Source: a virus. Taken from it: DNA of 51,624 bases. A program made the position numbers and the translations under genes. Shown here piece by piece: positions 9,901-18,196 of this stretch. The stretch is from positions 1-51,624 of the IMG/VR virus record IMGVR_UViG_3300017963_000074; one strand, given 5' to 3'. Every line of letters starts with the position of its first letter. Position 1 is the stretch's first letter. Below the pieces are notes generated by a model. The model did no database searches. It was given only the letters and a program-made list of their open reading frames with translations, and had not been told where the DNA came from.

Positions 9901-11217
9901 ACTGGCATCATAATCTACAACAATATACTGAGCATCAGCAGGAGCACCAGTTAGTCCTTCTATACTATCATTAAGAGCATTGACTGTTACAAGAATGTCA
10001 GTTGTATCACTCCATACAAAACCGGATAGATCTAGGCTGTCTATAAAGTCAGCCTTTAACATAAAATCTGTCGCATGAACTCCATCAACCATATCAGCAT
10101 TAAGGTTGGTTACCAGTGTCGTAGAGGCTATTGTAAATGGGGCGGTTCCAGTAGCTAGTGTAGAGGTAAGCGCACCTGACATACCAATAGTTGTAACACC
10201 CGTAATTCCAGCTGTATTCATGTCAAGATCTGCACCCAGTACATCTAGCTGCCCACCTGCATCGAAGGAGATCCTTTCATCAGTTTCACTTATTCCTATC
10301 CAGTCTCCACTATCTATAATAAGATCATCAGAGAGATCTATATCACCTGTTACAGATATACCTGTACTTGAGGTAGAGAGCTTTGCGAAACCTGCGTAGT
10401 TTAAGGTAGTAGCCGCAGCTGTATAGGCAGCTGCAAGTGTCTCGACCCCTACATTATTATCAACATAGAGACCAATACCCCCATTAGTGACATTATAATC
10501 AATCTTGAACATAGTTCCTGCATCGGTAAGCTCAATGTAGTCACCCAACAGTATATGTGTATCCCCTCTGACTGTGTCGGCCCTTACCATATGAGCTCCA
10601 GCATCCCAGGTATCTGTCAATGTAATAGAGCCATCCCTTAGCAGAAACTCATCATCGTTAGCAGCCAAAGAGTCGCCAAAATCATCAGCTAGCAGCCACA
10701 CAAATACACTATCCCCTATCTCATTCCTCACCCACTTTGCCGTTACCAGTACGTTATTAGTATCTGCATTATTCCAGAAGCTATCAGCAAAAGCTGCATT
10801 CAGCAACCAGTCCAGGGTAGAGTCCCCTATCTCATCCCTTATCCAGTTGATTGTAGCAAGAATATTGTTAGTATCAGCAACTGCCCAAAAGGAGTCTGCA
10901 AAGGTACTTGATATAAGAACCCCCTCTATTGTTCCAGTTACCCTCAGACCTCCCTCTATCACAACCCCATCAAACTCAAGCACCCTGAGGGTATCTATCC
11001 CCTTATCCCCTTTTATCGTAAGGGAATCCCCTGATATACATACACTCACAGTATCTGTATCTGTTCTAGTTTTCATCAGAAACAAGCAGCCGGAGTCAAC
11101 ATAGGCAACAGATACTGTAAGAGTATCTCCCTTATCCCCAAACCTCATCTTCACATTATCTGCAAAGAGGAAATAAAAGGACACAAAGATTAAGATTGCT
11201 AGTGGTACTCTTCTCAT
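6898..11217 (-). CDS. Giant fibre-like protein with signal peptide and beta-helix domain (1439 aa)
   Basis: The N-terminus (residues 1-19: two Arg, then a 16-residue hydrophobic core ending FLFA) is a convincing Sec signal peptide. Next come repetitive beta segments with NLNADxxDG and LDVxGTxRxTG motifs common in phage fibre shafts, and a pectate-lyase-like parallel beta-helix at about residues 825-1245 with Asn-rich rungs. A tail of about 70 residues closes the protein. An 80-residue block at about 530-610 is repeated at about 1295-1370. It is most likely a receptor-binding or glycan-degrading fibre/spike; the signal peptide instead argues for export to the envelope or surface. ATG 11217 overlaps the stop of the 230-aa gene. 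No catalytic residues can be assigned. Confidence 0.72.
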   Translation of the reverse strand: MRRVPLAILIFVSFYFLFADNVKMRFGDKGDTLTVSVAYVDSGCLFLMKTRTDTDTVSVCISGDSLTIKGDKGIDTLRVLEFDGVVIEGGLRVTGTIEGVLISSTFADSFWAVADTNNILATINWIRDEIGDSTLDWLLNAAFADSFWNNADTNNVLVTAKWVRNEIGDSVFVWLLADDFGDSLAANDDEFLLRDGSITLTDTWDAGAHMVRADTVRGDTHILLGDYIELTDAGTMFKIDYNVTNGGIGLYVDNNVGVETLAAAYTAAATTLNYAGFAKLSTSSTGISVTGDIDLSDDLIIDSGDWIGISETDERISFDAGGQLDVLGADLDMNTAGITGVTTIGMSGALTSTLATGTAPFTIASTTLVTNLNADMVDGVHATDFMLKADFIDSLDLSGFVWSDTTDILVTVNALNDSIEGLTGAPADAQYIVVDYDASLSGERKITAGYGLDFVDGGANSTFTIKVDTSEIATPDAVSDSIEGLGAGVTDHGELDGLADDDHTQYLELDGTDTMGGNLNMGGNSIADINDLDSKSDAGDMYIDQNDQDNDLYIRINDGGVMTNSILVDGATNNMSLSAGLLYLDKVNTRVGVNDATPSYTLDVDGTVRATGVITSTLAGGTAPFTIASATLVTNLNADLLDGQHAADIVAGAGAVMADGTVPLTNTWDAGGHMIQADTLQSDNHLIVSGTANFAEYIYHDGDLDTYFRLQGDHVELFVGGLEIMDWTEGMIDKIYMYADLDMQSNGIVNMDTLSISNGGISADKLHIDDGQGVGIVDGEMLLFDSGGQIDVTNADMDFNSNNIVDLADLNGVRYVEGYTTVDAAIKDGGGAAVAGEIRLEPDTEYATTQTEHIPASNTALFIPRGTELRNTKSAATNKSVISLSSVENVLIYGGGTIDGGGADNANYDQSDHGIKILNSDTVTVRDVRVDSAAGDQINIVGSRDVLIDGVTLRTIQFNSSPLRGRACISVVSGGDYGADQYVRRLKITNSTFSGSCSPGMVVIEPPGATGGNPSGEVYDVEISNCIFEGTDSLYVGLLITGADTTKVRRVLVSNCTFRDFNNGIHIYENGSTCRIENIVIDNCMIYNCNRGIRIGSSRNVTISNCEIYNCKNLTSASLNYGIVIDDSAKAVTIVDNVIYSNEEGGIYCATGEDNHHIEGNVIYDNTGHAIYFNGSSGNEIAYSSFIGNKIYNNTGTTDGIVLDYCDDAFVVGNYLVSNGRYGLYLTNCDRVFSANNYLDGNGTSDRITESSCSLTRYGINQEADSVNIGYNNLGLLDLSGNTITHGGSYFHDKSPAADFYVDQKDQDKDIYIRINDGGAMTNSILIDGSNNNMSLSAGLLYVDKVNTRVGINDATPSYTLDVNGTIRCTGKLTASSVDPSFVSYSPETRRDVIHRWVPEVEASQEVMMFWNTDTQQFEYYHLKKRAFYSMIGKLLEER

Positions 11218-11906
11218 GGTATGCTCGCTATTACCCTCAGGAAGTTCAGCTCTTCATTGATTGTAATGTACCTCATAGAACTTGACCTCTTCAACCCTAT
11301 ATAATATATCGTATCGTCAGTTGTTCCTCTACCTATCGACACTGTCTCAACCTCATTTATCCTAACCTTAAATATCTCCCCATCATTCAGGTTCATCCTC
11401 ACATCATTTCCATCCTGGTCGAAGTCTGGCAAGAAGTCAGTCTCCCACTTCTCACTCGTTCCATTAAACCTTATAATATCTCCATCTGACCCAGCTGGGA
11501 GGCCCTGCATAATCTTAGTACCCGCAACTGCCACCCAATACCCACTATCTCCTGCAACAACATAAGGTACATTAGCAGCGCTCGCTGAAGCATCCCAGCA
11601 ATATATAGTATATTCATTAGGATCAGCAACTTCGTAAGCGACCAGCATACCTCCCTCAACAGCTGTCGATAGACTAGCAAGCTCTGTCGAGGGGTCGTCG
11701 ATGTCAGTAACCTGGACAACAGAGATATACGCTCCGAGATCCTGTAACCTGACAACATGATCGTCAACAGTTGGAGCCGTCCCGACAAGGATCTGTCCTT
11801 CAAACCTTGCTCCATGAAGGCTGAGAGCTGCATCGTCTTGGTAGACATCAGTGTCATAATATAGATAAGGCCCTTCCGAACCTAGCCAGTATTGCTTCAA
11901 AGCCAT
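11214..11906 (-). CDS. Tail fibre / structural protein (230 aa)
   Basis: A beta-rich protein with an N-terminal part typical of short-tail fibre adaptors (RFEGQILVGTAPTVDDHVV, then RLQDLGAYI), which looks like the trimeric shaft entry seen in many podoviral fibres. The C-terminus has SDGDIIRFNGTSEKWE, a pattern typical of fibre repeats. It lacks a signal peptide, unlike its downstream neighbour. It lies between terL and the 1439-aa fibre-like gene and overlaps both by 1-4 bp, so it may be the virion-proximal part of a two-piece fibre. That pairing is inference. Confidence 0.6.
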   Translation of the reverse strand: MALKQYWLGSEGPYLYYDTDVYQDDAALSLHGARFEGQILVGTAPTVDDHVVRLQDLGAYISVVQVTDIDDPSTELASLSTAVEGGMLVAYEVADPNEYTIYCWDASASAANVPYVVAGDSGYWVAVAGTKIMQGLPAGSDGDIIRFNGTSEKWETDFLPDFDQDGNDVRMNLNDGEIFKVRINEVETVSIGRGTTDDTIYYIGLKRSSSMRYITINEELNFLRVIASIP

Positions 11907-13492
11907 TAGATTACTCTCCAGTCAGAATCTGCCGGTTCGTCCTGGAGCTCGGCATACTCAGCCTCTACAGAGGCAAACGTCTCTTCCTTATCTTCTGGAG
12001 GTTGGAAGTATCTCATACCCTCCTCCAGGGCTTGTATGATATAAGCAGCTGCGTCTATAATGTCCCATCTTCTAGGTTTGGGATAGGAGAGGAGTTGCTG
12101 CTCATAGGCACCACATCCTACCTTATTATGGAAGATTAGGCCCCTTCTATAATAGGATCCAAGAGCTCCAACTCTCCCTGTCTTTCCGCCCTCCTCACCG
12201 GCCAGCTCGCCTTTTCCTTTCCTCGCACTCAGCCAGATAGGTTCAAAGAACAATCCATTACTGACCATCTCATCCTTGAGAGGATGCTTTATAAACTCAT
12301 CCAGGCCGGTAGTCTCGACTCCCAATACCCTACTATTATACCTCTTACAAGTCTTGATGGCATCAGCATACAACTCATCCGGATGGTAGAATTCCCCTCT
12401 GGCTTCCCTCAGGTACATAGCCCCACTCTCAACATCAACTCCCCACACTACAATCCCGCTTTGAGCATTCTGCATTTTAGCCGTCTTGGCCGGATCGATC
12501 AGGACAACATTCTCTATAAACCCTCCTCTTAACCTCTCCACAAATCCAAGGTCTGCCTCGCTATAATACTGAAACAACTCCGGAGAGAAGGTTAGATCCT
12601 CAGCTGACACAGATTGGCACAGTCGCTCCATTGCAAAGAAGTCCATTGTCTTATGCAATCTGTGATGCTCCAGCTCAGCATCCAGCTCATTCTGAGGCAT
12701 GAAGTCGGGGGCAAGAGTCTTATAATCCTCATCACAAACTGGGAGTCTTATATGAGCAAAAGATGGATCCTCCATTAAGTGTTCTATTAAGGAATCTTGA
12801 TGCTTCACAGTATCTATATAGATAACCTTGTAGTCCTGCCTGGCATACTTGGAACTGGTGATTTGAGGAATAGCCTTCAGCACATCAGTATAGAACCATT
12901 CATATCTCTCGGCCCTGATAGTTTCATTCTTGATGTTCATCTTATCTTCAAGATCATCAACGATGAACAAGTCCGGTCGGTAGTTTCCCCACAAGAGACC
13001 ACGAACCTGCTGGCCGGAACCTCGAGGTATGATAACAGTCCATCCATTTGCAACCCAGCCCTTCTTCGAGAACTCCTCATCCATTCCAGCTATCTTCTCA
13101 TTCGTCTTTATATTCCCGAAGAATTCCCTTATCCTCTTATCCCCAATGAGAGTTCTCTTTATACTCTCAGTCTGCATCATTGCATGACCTTCAGACTTCC
13201 CTATATAGCAGACAAACCTCTTCTGCCTGAATAAAATAGACTTCATAGCCAGTGCTCTCATGATGGTAGTCTTGCCTATACCACGGGGAGCAGCTATGAC
13301 AATCTTCTTGATCTTCGGGTCGTCTATAGCCTTGAAGATAGTATCATGGATAGAGCAAAAGGGAGCATAGAAAGAATCTTCAAGGAAGAGTCTGGAGAAG
13401 GTCTTTGTAGACACACTACACTTCGCCAGAACCTCCATGACCTCCGGATCGCGCTTGAAGTCGTAATCAGGATTTTCCGCTGGAAGTCCCAC
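11906..13492 (-). CDS. terL: Terminase large subunit (528 aa)
   Basis: The packaging motor: ATPase plus nuclease that docks on the portal. Walker A is APRGIGKTT at residues 68-76, and Walker B is LFIVDDLED at about 175-183. The RNase H-like nuclease begins near VVLIDPAKT with the first catalytic Asp, with a second acidic site near VLGVETTG and more in the last 100 residues (DIIDAAAYIIQAL). The GTG start at 13492 follows AAGGAG and overlaps the 54-aa ORF by 26 bp. The length is normal for the family. It is about 9 kb away from the candidate small subunit at 22308, an unusual separation. Confidence 0.93.
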   Translation of the reverse strand: MGLPAENPDYDFKRDPEVMEVLAKCSVSTKTFSRLFLEDSFYAPFCSIHDTIFKAIDDPKIKKIVIAAPRGIGKTTIMRALAMKSILFRQKRFVCYIGKSEGHAMMQTESIKRTLIGDKRIREFFGNIKTNEKIAGMDEEFSKKGWVANGWTVIIPRGSGQQVRGLLWGNYRPDLFIVDDLEDKMNIKNETIRAERYEWFYTDVLKAIPQITSSKYARQDYKVIYIDTVKHQDSLIEHLMEDPSFAHIRLPVCDEDYKTLAPDFMPQNELDAELEHHRLHKTMDFFAMERLCQSVSAEDLTFSPELFQYYSEADLGFVERLRGGFIENVVLIDPAKTAKMQNAQSGIVVWGVDVESGAMYLREARGEFYHPDELYADAIKTCKRYNSRVLGVETTGLDEFIKHPLKDEMVSNGLFFEPIWLSARKGKGELAGEEGGKTGRVGALGSYYRRGLIFHNKVGCGAYEQQLLSYPKPRRWDIIDAAAYIIQALEEGMRYFQPPEDKEETFASVEAEYAELQDEPADSDWRVI

Positions 13493-13631
13493 TCTTTTGG
13501 CTCCTTACTACTATCGCCTCAAGCTTTCTTATCCTATCCTCCAGATTACCTATAACCTTCTGGAGGGTCTTGATCTCTTCCCTTCTTTCATCCAGAATCA
13601 TCTTTAGGAATATTGCAGAGTTCTCATCCAT
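13467..13631 (-). CDS. Small coiled-coil protein (54 aa)
   Basis: A short ORF not longer than 54 residues. It starts at ATG 13631, which overlaps the stop of the 898-aa gene, and ends inside terL at 13467. The sequence from residue 12 to 42 shows a clear heptad pattern of Glu, Arg, Lys, Leu and Ile (EEIKTLQKVIGNLEDRIRKL), and the tail is Ser/Gly/Lys-rich. Its overlap with both neighbours in translation-coupled fashion supports a real gene. Function unknown; a small virion or assembly factor is possible. Confidence 0.65.
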   Translation of the reverse strand: MDENSAIFLKMILDERREEIKTLQKVIGNLEDRIRKLEAIVVRSQKSGTSSGKS

Positions 13632-16327
13632 TACCACACTCCTGCTGTATCAGACGCTGAATAAAACGGGACGTAACAAGTATCCTCTCCAGTTGTGAAG
13701 TATATCCTCAGCCACTTTCTACTACCACTCATAAGGGTATCAACAAGTGCAACCCTATGCCAGGCCCCTCCATTCATCTTCCCTTCCAGCATCCCGCTGT
13801 TCATCCTGATTCCATATCCACCTGATCCCATAGAGGTATGGCAGACATCAGTTGTATCATTGGAGAAGTTTATATACCCATCCTCCCTGAGCATCAGTCC
13901 TGTTTTATAAAGGGCCATTCTTTGATCTGTTGTATTGTAATTCTTAGCATGCTGGCCTAGAACTCTGAATAAAAAGATACTTGCCTGTGATCTATTCCTA
14001 GGATCAGCTCCCCATGTACTGAAGTTCCTCAATATAATCTGCCCACCTAACGTCGTAGGCCGCGTATCCCTATAACTAGGAAAATTAATAGAATAAAAAG
14101 AAGTAGGATAACTACCGGCATAAGTCGTATCACCTGATACACTCTCTCCGATAGTAAGGGTCTCCCCGTAAAGGTACCTCCGTATCGAAACTGAATCCTC
14201 CGATACGGTGTTGCTCCCAAATAGGATCATCATAGAGTCATTCTTAGCCCTCACCATCGTATCAACAGCTGAAGAGAAAACTGTATCAGCAGCTCCATAT
14301 AGAACAGAACAAGCATCGGAGCAGAAGAACCGGATTCGATACACTCCCAAGCTGTCCACGATTATAGAGTCAGGATATAGGCCACTTACAAGCTCGACAC
14401 TAAAACTCTTCAAATAGCTATAATCATCTCCAAATATATTATCCTCTTCATTTATGAAAGAACTGTTTGCATCGTAATAAGGCTCATCATTGACTAGATT
14501 AAAAAATCTATTACCTGATACAAATACTGTATCACAGTTCTCCATATATAGAGGATATCTAGTCGTCGAGCCAGTTTCCGAAGCATATATTGTACATCCA
14601 GTTATATGTACATTATCTGCATTGGTTATCCAGATAGCATCATAACCAGGATCTTCCCTCATAGAACAGGGATCCTTTATAATACAGTCCTCTATCCAGA
14701 TATGAGAACCAGCAGCTATATATATCGCCCTTTGTGGAGGGCTATCGAATATACAGTCTCTAAATACTACATTATTTGTCGTGCCAGATAGACCTATATA
14801 AGGTTTAGTAGAATCAGCAAGACCGCTGAAAGTACATCCTTCAAATACTACATTATTAACATTAGCTCCATATAATTGGTTGTTACAGCTATCAAATACA
14901 ACATCCTTTATTCTTATATTCTTTGCTAGATCCGCACCAAACACAAGTGACATAGGATACGAAGCTATATTTTTTATAACAACATTCTCAATAAGAATGT
15001 TCTCAAAAGTAGCCTGAGAGTTTTCTATTGCTATCCCTCTATAACCTCCCCATATAACTCCATTTGATATAGTCACATCTTTGATGAGAGTAGGCCCAGC
15101 TCCAGTCGGCTCTATATCTATTCCACCTGGAAGGCCACCGACAATAGAGAAGTTACTGATATTCACTCTCTTAAGACATCCAGAGGGATTGACAGTAGTA
15201 TCAAACAGATCACAGTCAGGATATGAAGAACCCTCTCTCTGGATCACAAGAGATATACCCTGCCTACCAACAAGATTGGATACAGTTGAGTCCGTACTTG
15301 TGGTATACCAATGAAAGGGGTTATACAGAAAAACATTAGATATAGTATAGTCGCTTCCACCTACCATACAGATACAATCACCAGCAAAGTCATGCATATA
15401 CACATCTGTTATATTCACCTTATGGCACTCGTGCATATGTATACCTGTATGGGCTTGAGTAGAGGGAGTTATCCTATAATCGCTTGTAGCATCCGGATTG
15501 GCATACCAGTTACTACTAAGGGTCAATTGAGTATTTCCAGCAGCTGTAGCTGCATTGTCAGAAACTGTCCTACTATGTCCTGTACTTGTTCCAGCTGTTA
15601 TATGGATAACATAACCTATAAGAGAATCAGCTACAACAGAAAGGCCATCAACTGTAACTGTGTTATTGGTCGCTGAGACAACATTACCAGTTACATAGTT
15701 GGAATCTGCCCAGCCATAGTACTCACCACCCTGTAAGGTAATATTGGTATCTGCATAGGACTTATACAATCCATAGGTACAACCCCCTCTTACATTCTGT
15801 CTTTTGTATGTAACCTTATGGCTAGAAGGAAGGACAATATGACTGCCAGATGTAAGATAGATAGTGGTATCCTGCAAAGTCTCATGCAAACCGGATTCCC
15901 CTACAACAGTCCCAGTAACGGGGGCACTTCCACTATCATAAACAGCATCCATGAGACTAGCGTAGTATCTCGAGAACCTTACCCCTAACCTCTTCTTAAT
16001 CTCACTTCCCTCGACATACTTTCCAGTTGCAGCTGACCAATCTGTTCTCCTGGCAATCGAACTCCCACCAAGGGGATCTTCCCATAGAGTATAAAAGCCA
16101 GAGTTGGTCACATCAAACTCGTGCATTGTGAGGGTGCTATTATAACTCCCCACAAGGCTGTCCCCTTCTGTAACTGTCCCATCTATTCCCTTTAATACAG
16201 CTGTACTCCCCGAATCAGTCATTCTGATTCTATATGGAGTAGAGGCTTCTGTCTTGAATACATTGCAGATGAGTAGGATACTCAAGACCAAGAGAACTGG
16301 AACTGAAATTAATAGAAACCTTTTCAT
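13631..16327 (-). CDS. Fibre/spike-like beta-helix protein with signal peptide (898 aa)
   Basis: Residues 1-28 (MKR, then about 20 hydrophobic residues, then KTEA) look like a Sec signal peptide. The body is a parallel beta-helix of the pectate-lyase-like superfamily from about residue 100 to 640: strands such as NVVFEGCTFSGL, NVVFRDCIFDSP and VHITGCTIYAS repeat with Asn, Cys and Gly ladders. The last 250 residues are beta-rich with a fibre-like terminus. This is a probable receptor-binding or depolymerase spike, but the signal peptide suggests secretion or envelope display. The gene is followed at once by the 54-aa ORF and terL. ATG 16327 has AGGAGGAAGAG upstream. Confidence 0.7.
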   Translation of the reverse strand: MKRFLLISVPVLLVLSILLICNVFKTEASTPYRIRMTDSGSTAVLKGIDGTVTEGDSLVGSYNSTLTMHEFDVTNSGFYTLWEDPLGGSSIARRTDWSAATGKYVEGSEIKKRLGVRFSRYYASLMDAVYDSGSAPVTGTVVGESGLHETLQDTTIYLTSGSHIVLPSSHKVTYKRQNVRGGCTYGLYKSYADTNITLQGGEYYGWADSNYVTGNVVSATNNTVTVDGLSVVADSLIGYVIHITAGTSTGHSRTVSDNAATAAGNTQLTLSSNWYANPDATSDYRITPSTQAHTGIHMHECHKVNITDVYMHDFAGDCICMVGGSDYTISNVFLYNPFHWYTTSTDSTVSNLVGRQGISLVIQREGSSYPDCDLFDTTVNPSGCLKRVNISNFSIVGGLPGGIDIEPTGAGPTLIKDVTISNGVIWGGYRGIAIENSQATFENILIENVVIKNIASYPMSLVFGADLAKNIRIKDVVFDSCNNQLYGANVNNVVFEGCTFSGLADSTKPYIGLSGTTNNVVFRDCIFDSPPQRAIYIAAGSHIWIEDCIIKDPCSMREDPGYDAIWITNADNVHITGCTIYASETGSTTRYPLYMENCDTVFVSGNRFFNLVNDEPYYDANSSFINEEDNIFGDDYSYLKSFSVELVSGLYPDSIIVDSLGVYRIRFFCSDACSVLYGAADTVFSSAVDTMVRAKNDSMMILFGSNTVSEDSVSIRRYLYGETLTIGESVSGDTTYAGSYPTSFYSINFPSYRDTRPTTLGGQIILRNFSTWGADPRNRSQASIFLFRVLGQHAKNYNTTDQRMALYKTGLMLREDGYINFSNDTTDVCHTSMGSGGYGIRMNSGMLEGKMNGGAWHRVALVDTLMSGSRKWLRIYFTTGEDTCYVPFYSASDTAGVW

Positions 16328-16336
16328 CTCTTCCTC

Positions 16337-16555
16337 CTACCTATCAATATCATCGTCATATTCGTAAGCTGCATCAGAAGGAACAGGACGGGGTGTACCT
16401 TCCACCCTGATCAATCCTCCTCCATTCCTACACAGAGCGGGATCGTCGTCATCCCCTGCGTAATCCTCAGAGAGATCTACTATTTTATAGGAATAGTTTT
16501 CTGCAATCTCTGTGATACTTTTCCTATTATCACTTGTTCTTGGCCTCTCAGCCAT
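16337..16555 (-). CDS. Small acidic protein (72 aa)
   Basis: A short, polar, Asp-rich sequence with no membrane segment or recognised domain. It lies between a BppU-like gene and the 898-aa spike gene and overlaps the former at its start. Probably disordered; an adaptor or chaperone for the neighbouring spike is a guess. The ORF is likely real because it is tightly packed with correct spacing. Confidence 0.5.
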   Translation of the reverse strand: MAERPRTSDNRKSITEIAENYSYKIVDLSEDYAGDDDDPALCRNGGGLIRVEGTPRPVPSDAAYEYDDDIDR

Positions 16556-16908
16556 TAGATTGTTACCTCCTTATTCAAAGTGACATTCCCTTCCATGATG
16601 CAATAGACATCATCCCCATCAACCAGCTCCAGATCATACACAGCCCTGTTGAAGGATAAAGCAGCTGTTGCAGCCGCTGTTACAGCTATCCTTATCAATC
16701 CCAGCGATCCGTTGACAATTGTAATCTCAGTATCAGTATCCCATTCTGCCAACGCTGACCCACCATCACCCTTGAAGTTCCTGATCTTCATTCGGGCTGT
16801 ATAACCAGTTATGTTGACCGGGGTAGTCCCATCATCCTGCATCCATTGTATCAAGCGGGAGAAGTTACTCCCTTCCTTTATCACGAAATCATGTTTAGCT
16901 GGCAGCAT
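16555..16908 (-). CDS. BppU-like structural protein (117 aa)
   Basis: The sequence opens with a hydrophobic strand, then GSNFSRLIQW, GTTPVNITGYTARMKIR and YDLELVDGDDVYCIMEGNVTL. This matches the N-terminal domain pattern of phage baseplate upper protein/receptor-binding adaptor (BppU-like) domains that sit beside fibre genes. It likely bridges a spike to the tail. The ATG at 16908 follows a GAGGTG site; GTG 16914 is a possible alternative. A copy of the repeated dyad lies immediately upstream. Confidence 0.6.
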   Translation of the reverse strand: MLPAKHDFVIKEGSNFSRLIQWMQDDGTTPVNITGYTARMKIRNFKGDGGSALAEWDTDTEITIVNGSLGLIRIAVTAAATAALSFNRAVYDLELVDGDDVYCIMEGNVTLNKEVTI

Positions 16909-16922
16909 CGCCACACCTCACA

Positions 16923-16939
16923 TTTTCAAAATTTGAAAT
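16923..16939. promoter_or_regulatory. Palindromic 17-mer, copy 2
   Basis: TTTTCAAAATTTGAAAT lies in the short gap between the membrane/coiled-coil gene (ends 16942) and the BppU-like gene (starts 16908). Its left flank differs from the other copies, but the core is nearly perfect. Confidence 0.75.
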
Positions 16940-16941
16940 CG

Positions 16942-17196
16942 TCACTTCTTTCCGTTCATAGCCCTGAGCTCTATATGTATCTGATCCAATTTATCCCAGA
17001 GCTTATTCTGACTCTTCTCCACTCTGACAAGCTGATTCCCAAGCTGGGCAGTCAAAACATTACACATCTCCTTATCCTGCTTCTTTTCCATATCAGCCTT
17101 TGTCACTCCATTCTTCTTAGGAAGAATCTTAGCCAACAATGCACTAGCCATGACAAGAAACCCTCCTATAGCAGCCCCGTCTCCAATAGAAAGCAT
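16942..17196 (-). CDS. Small membrane/coiled-coil protein, lysis-cassette candidate (84 aa)
   Basis: An N-terminal hydrophobic stretch with small residues (AAIGGFLVMASALLAKIL) is followed by a Lys-rich junction and a 45-residue coiled coil (QLVRVEKSQNKLWDKLDQI). This is the topology of XhlA/holin-associated and spanin-like proteins. I chose ATG 17196 because AGAGGGGAG lies upstream; a TTG at 17232 would add 12 residues and overlap the preceding gene. It sits next to two other small membrane proteins and is plausible as a holin partner. The function is not proven. Confidence 0.5.
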   Translation of the reverse strand: MLSIGDGAAIGGFLVMASALLAKILPKKNGVTKADMEKKQDKEMCNVLTAQLGNQLVRVEKSQNKLWDKLDQIHIELRAMNGKK

Positions 17197-17209
17197 CACA
17201 TCTCCCCTC

Positions 17210-17479
17210 TCAGAAGAATAGTTTCCTTCCAACTACATATCCTACTCCTCCACAAACAAAGACAGATAGATGGGTTCCCAACTCTCCCCATAAACTCCAG
17301 GATTCCAAGAACCTACCTGCACTCCACATACAGACCGCTCCCAACACCAGAGGCCACCACTGAAGGAAATGGGCTTTCCAGCTACTATGCACCATCATCA
17401 TATACTGACTGAGGTAATATGCAAAACCTATACCTCCCACGAACATCCCTCCTAGAAGGATCAAAAATAGACTTGTCAT
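17210..17479 (-). CDS. Small membrane protein, holin candidate (89 aa)
   Basis: Three hydrophobic segments (about residues 3-24, 37-50 and 68-83) separated by short polar loops with a basic end, which is the class I holin profile. ATG 17479 is preceded by AAGGAGA at good spacing. The longer frame from TTG 17515 lacks that support. Its 5' region contains a 9-bp hairpin (17496-17529). Holins time lysis by permeabilising the inner membrane so that the endolysin (perhaps the M15 peptidase at 47720-48052) can reach the wall. The M15 gene is unlinked, however, so the pairing is inference. Confidence 0.5.
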   Translation of the reverse strand: MTSLFLILLGGMFVGGIGFAYYLSQYMMMVHSSWKAHFLQWWPLVLGAVCMWSAGRFLESWSLWGELGTHLSVFVCGGVGYVVGRKLFF

Positions 17480-17495
17480 GATATGTCTCCTTAGC

Positions 17496-17529
17496 GCCCG
17501 CCAGTTAACCTCCAATAATCCTGGCGGGC
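17496..17529. other. Hairpin in the holin-candidate leader
   Basis: GCCCGCCAG and CTGGCGGGC form a perfect 9-bp stem around a 16-nt loop. On the minus strand the structure sits about 16 bases ahead of ATG 17479, just before its ribosome binding site. There is no U-run, so it is not a standard terminator. It could modulate translation of the membrane protein. Confidence 0.6.
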
Positions 17530-17533
17530 TGTT

Positions 17534-17554
17534 GGAAGGAGGGAGGATCCTTCC
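17534..17554 (-). other. Hairpin after the 97-aa gene
   Basis: GGAAGGA and TCCTTCC form a 7-bp stem with a 7-nt loop directly after the 97-aa gene (ends 17561, minus strand) and five bases from the next hairpin. There is no U-tract. It may be an attenuator or 3' end stabiliser. Confidence 0.5.
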
Positions 17555-17560
17555 TTTTGT

Positions 17561-17854
17561 TCAGTCGTTGTCCAGATTCGGGAGGATCAGGCCGTGGTTT
17601 GTAGCCTCTTCCTCCATTGCTTCCATCAAGGCCTCGACAACAGCATCGTCCAGCTCAGTCTTTGTCTTCTCAACCACATCTTCCAGATATACGTCGATAC
17701 CTGGATAGGCAGCCATGAGAACAACCTTTGTCTCATTCGGAGCTTTCTCGAAGAATCTCGCGATCAAGGTCTTGAGAACATCCTTTGCAACCTTCTTGAT
17801 AATGGGTGCAAGCATGTTCAGGATCATGTCCTTCAAACCGGTTAAAGCAGACAT
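17561..17854 (-). CDS. Amphipathic helical protein (97 aa)
   Basis: The N-terminal 40 residues are an amphipathic, Lys- and Leu-rich helix (LKDMILNMLAPIIKKV), and the rest is acidic and helical. No transmembrane segment is clearly predicted. The gene belongs to the cluster of small membrane or secreted genes between 16.9 and 19.4 kb. A membrane-active lysis role or a structural role are both possible; the family is not recognised. ATG 17854 follows AAGGAGGAATAAG. Confidence 0.45.
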   Translation of the reverse strand: MSALTGLKDMILNMLAPIIKKVAKDVLKTLIARFFEKAPNETKVVLMAAYPGIDVYLEDVVEKTKTELDDAVVEALMEAMEEEATNHGLILPNLDND

Positions 17855-17869
17855 CTTATTCCTCCTTCC

Positions 17870-18196
17870 TTACGGTTCAACTTCCCCAATCTGCCCCTCT
17901 TTTGGAGAGTAGTTATATTTCTCCAAGTACATGAGCAGCTTGGCAGCTTTCTCTGTGTCCCGATCTCCTATATTATAAGACACAACTTTGTTGGTGGGAG
18001 ATACAAACTCGACCTTCTCTCCAGGCCTCACCTCATACTTCTTCATCATCTCTCCAGCTTTGTTTTGATGCCAAACCTCTATCCGCTTGATAACCTTCAT
18101 AGTCCGGAAGATCTTGATATAACGGCCTTCCAGCTTGAGATGTTGGCCAAACAAAGCGGCGGGGATGAGAAGAGTTGCTATAAGAAGAGCTCTCAT
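17870..18196 (-). CDS. Secreted small protein (108 aa)
   Basis: Residues 1-17 (MRALLIATLLIPAALFG) are a clear signal peptide. The mature part is basic and beta-rich (LKLEGRYIKIF, KYEVRPGEKVEFV, VVSYNIGDRDTEKAA). ATG 18196 overlaps the methyltransferase stop in an ATGA arrangement and is supported by AGGAAAG upstream; a longer frame to 18229 is unsupported. Function unknown. It is one of six phage proteins here with predicted Sec export. Confidence 0.6.
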   Translation of the reverse strand: MRALLIATLLIPAALFGQHLKLEGRYIKIFRTMKVIKRIEVWHQNKAGEMMKKYEVRPGEKVEFVSPTNKVVSYNIGDRDTEKAAKLLMYLEKYNYSPKEGQIGEVEP

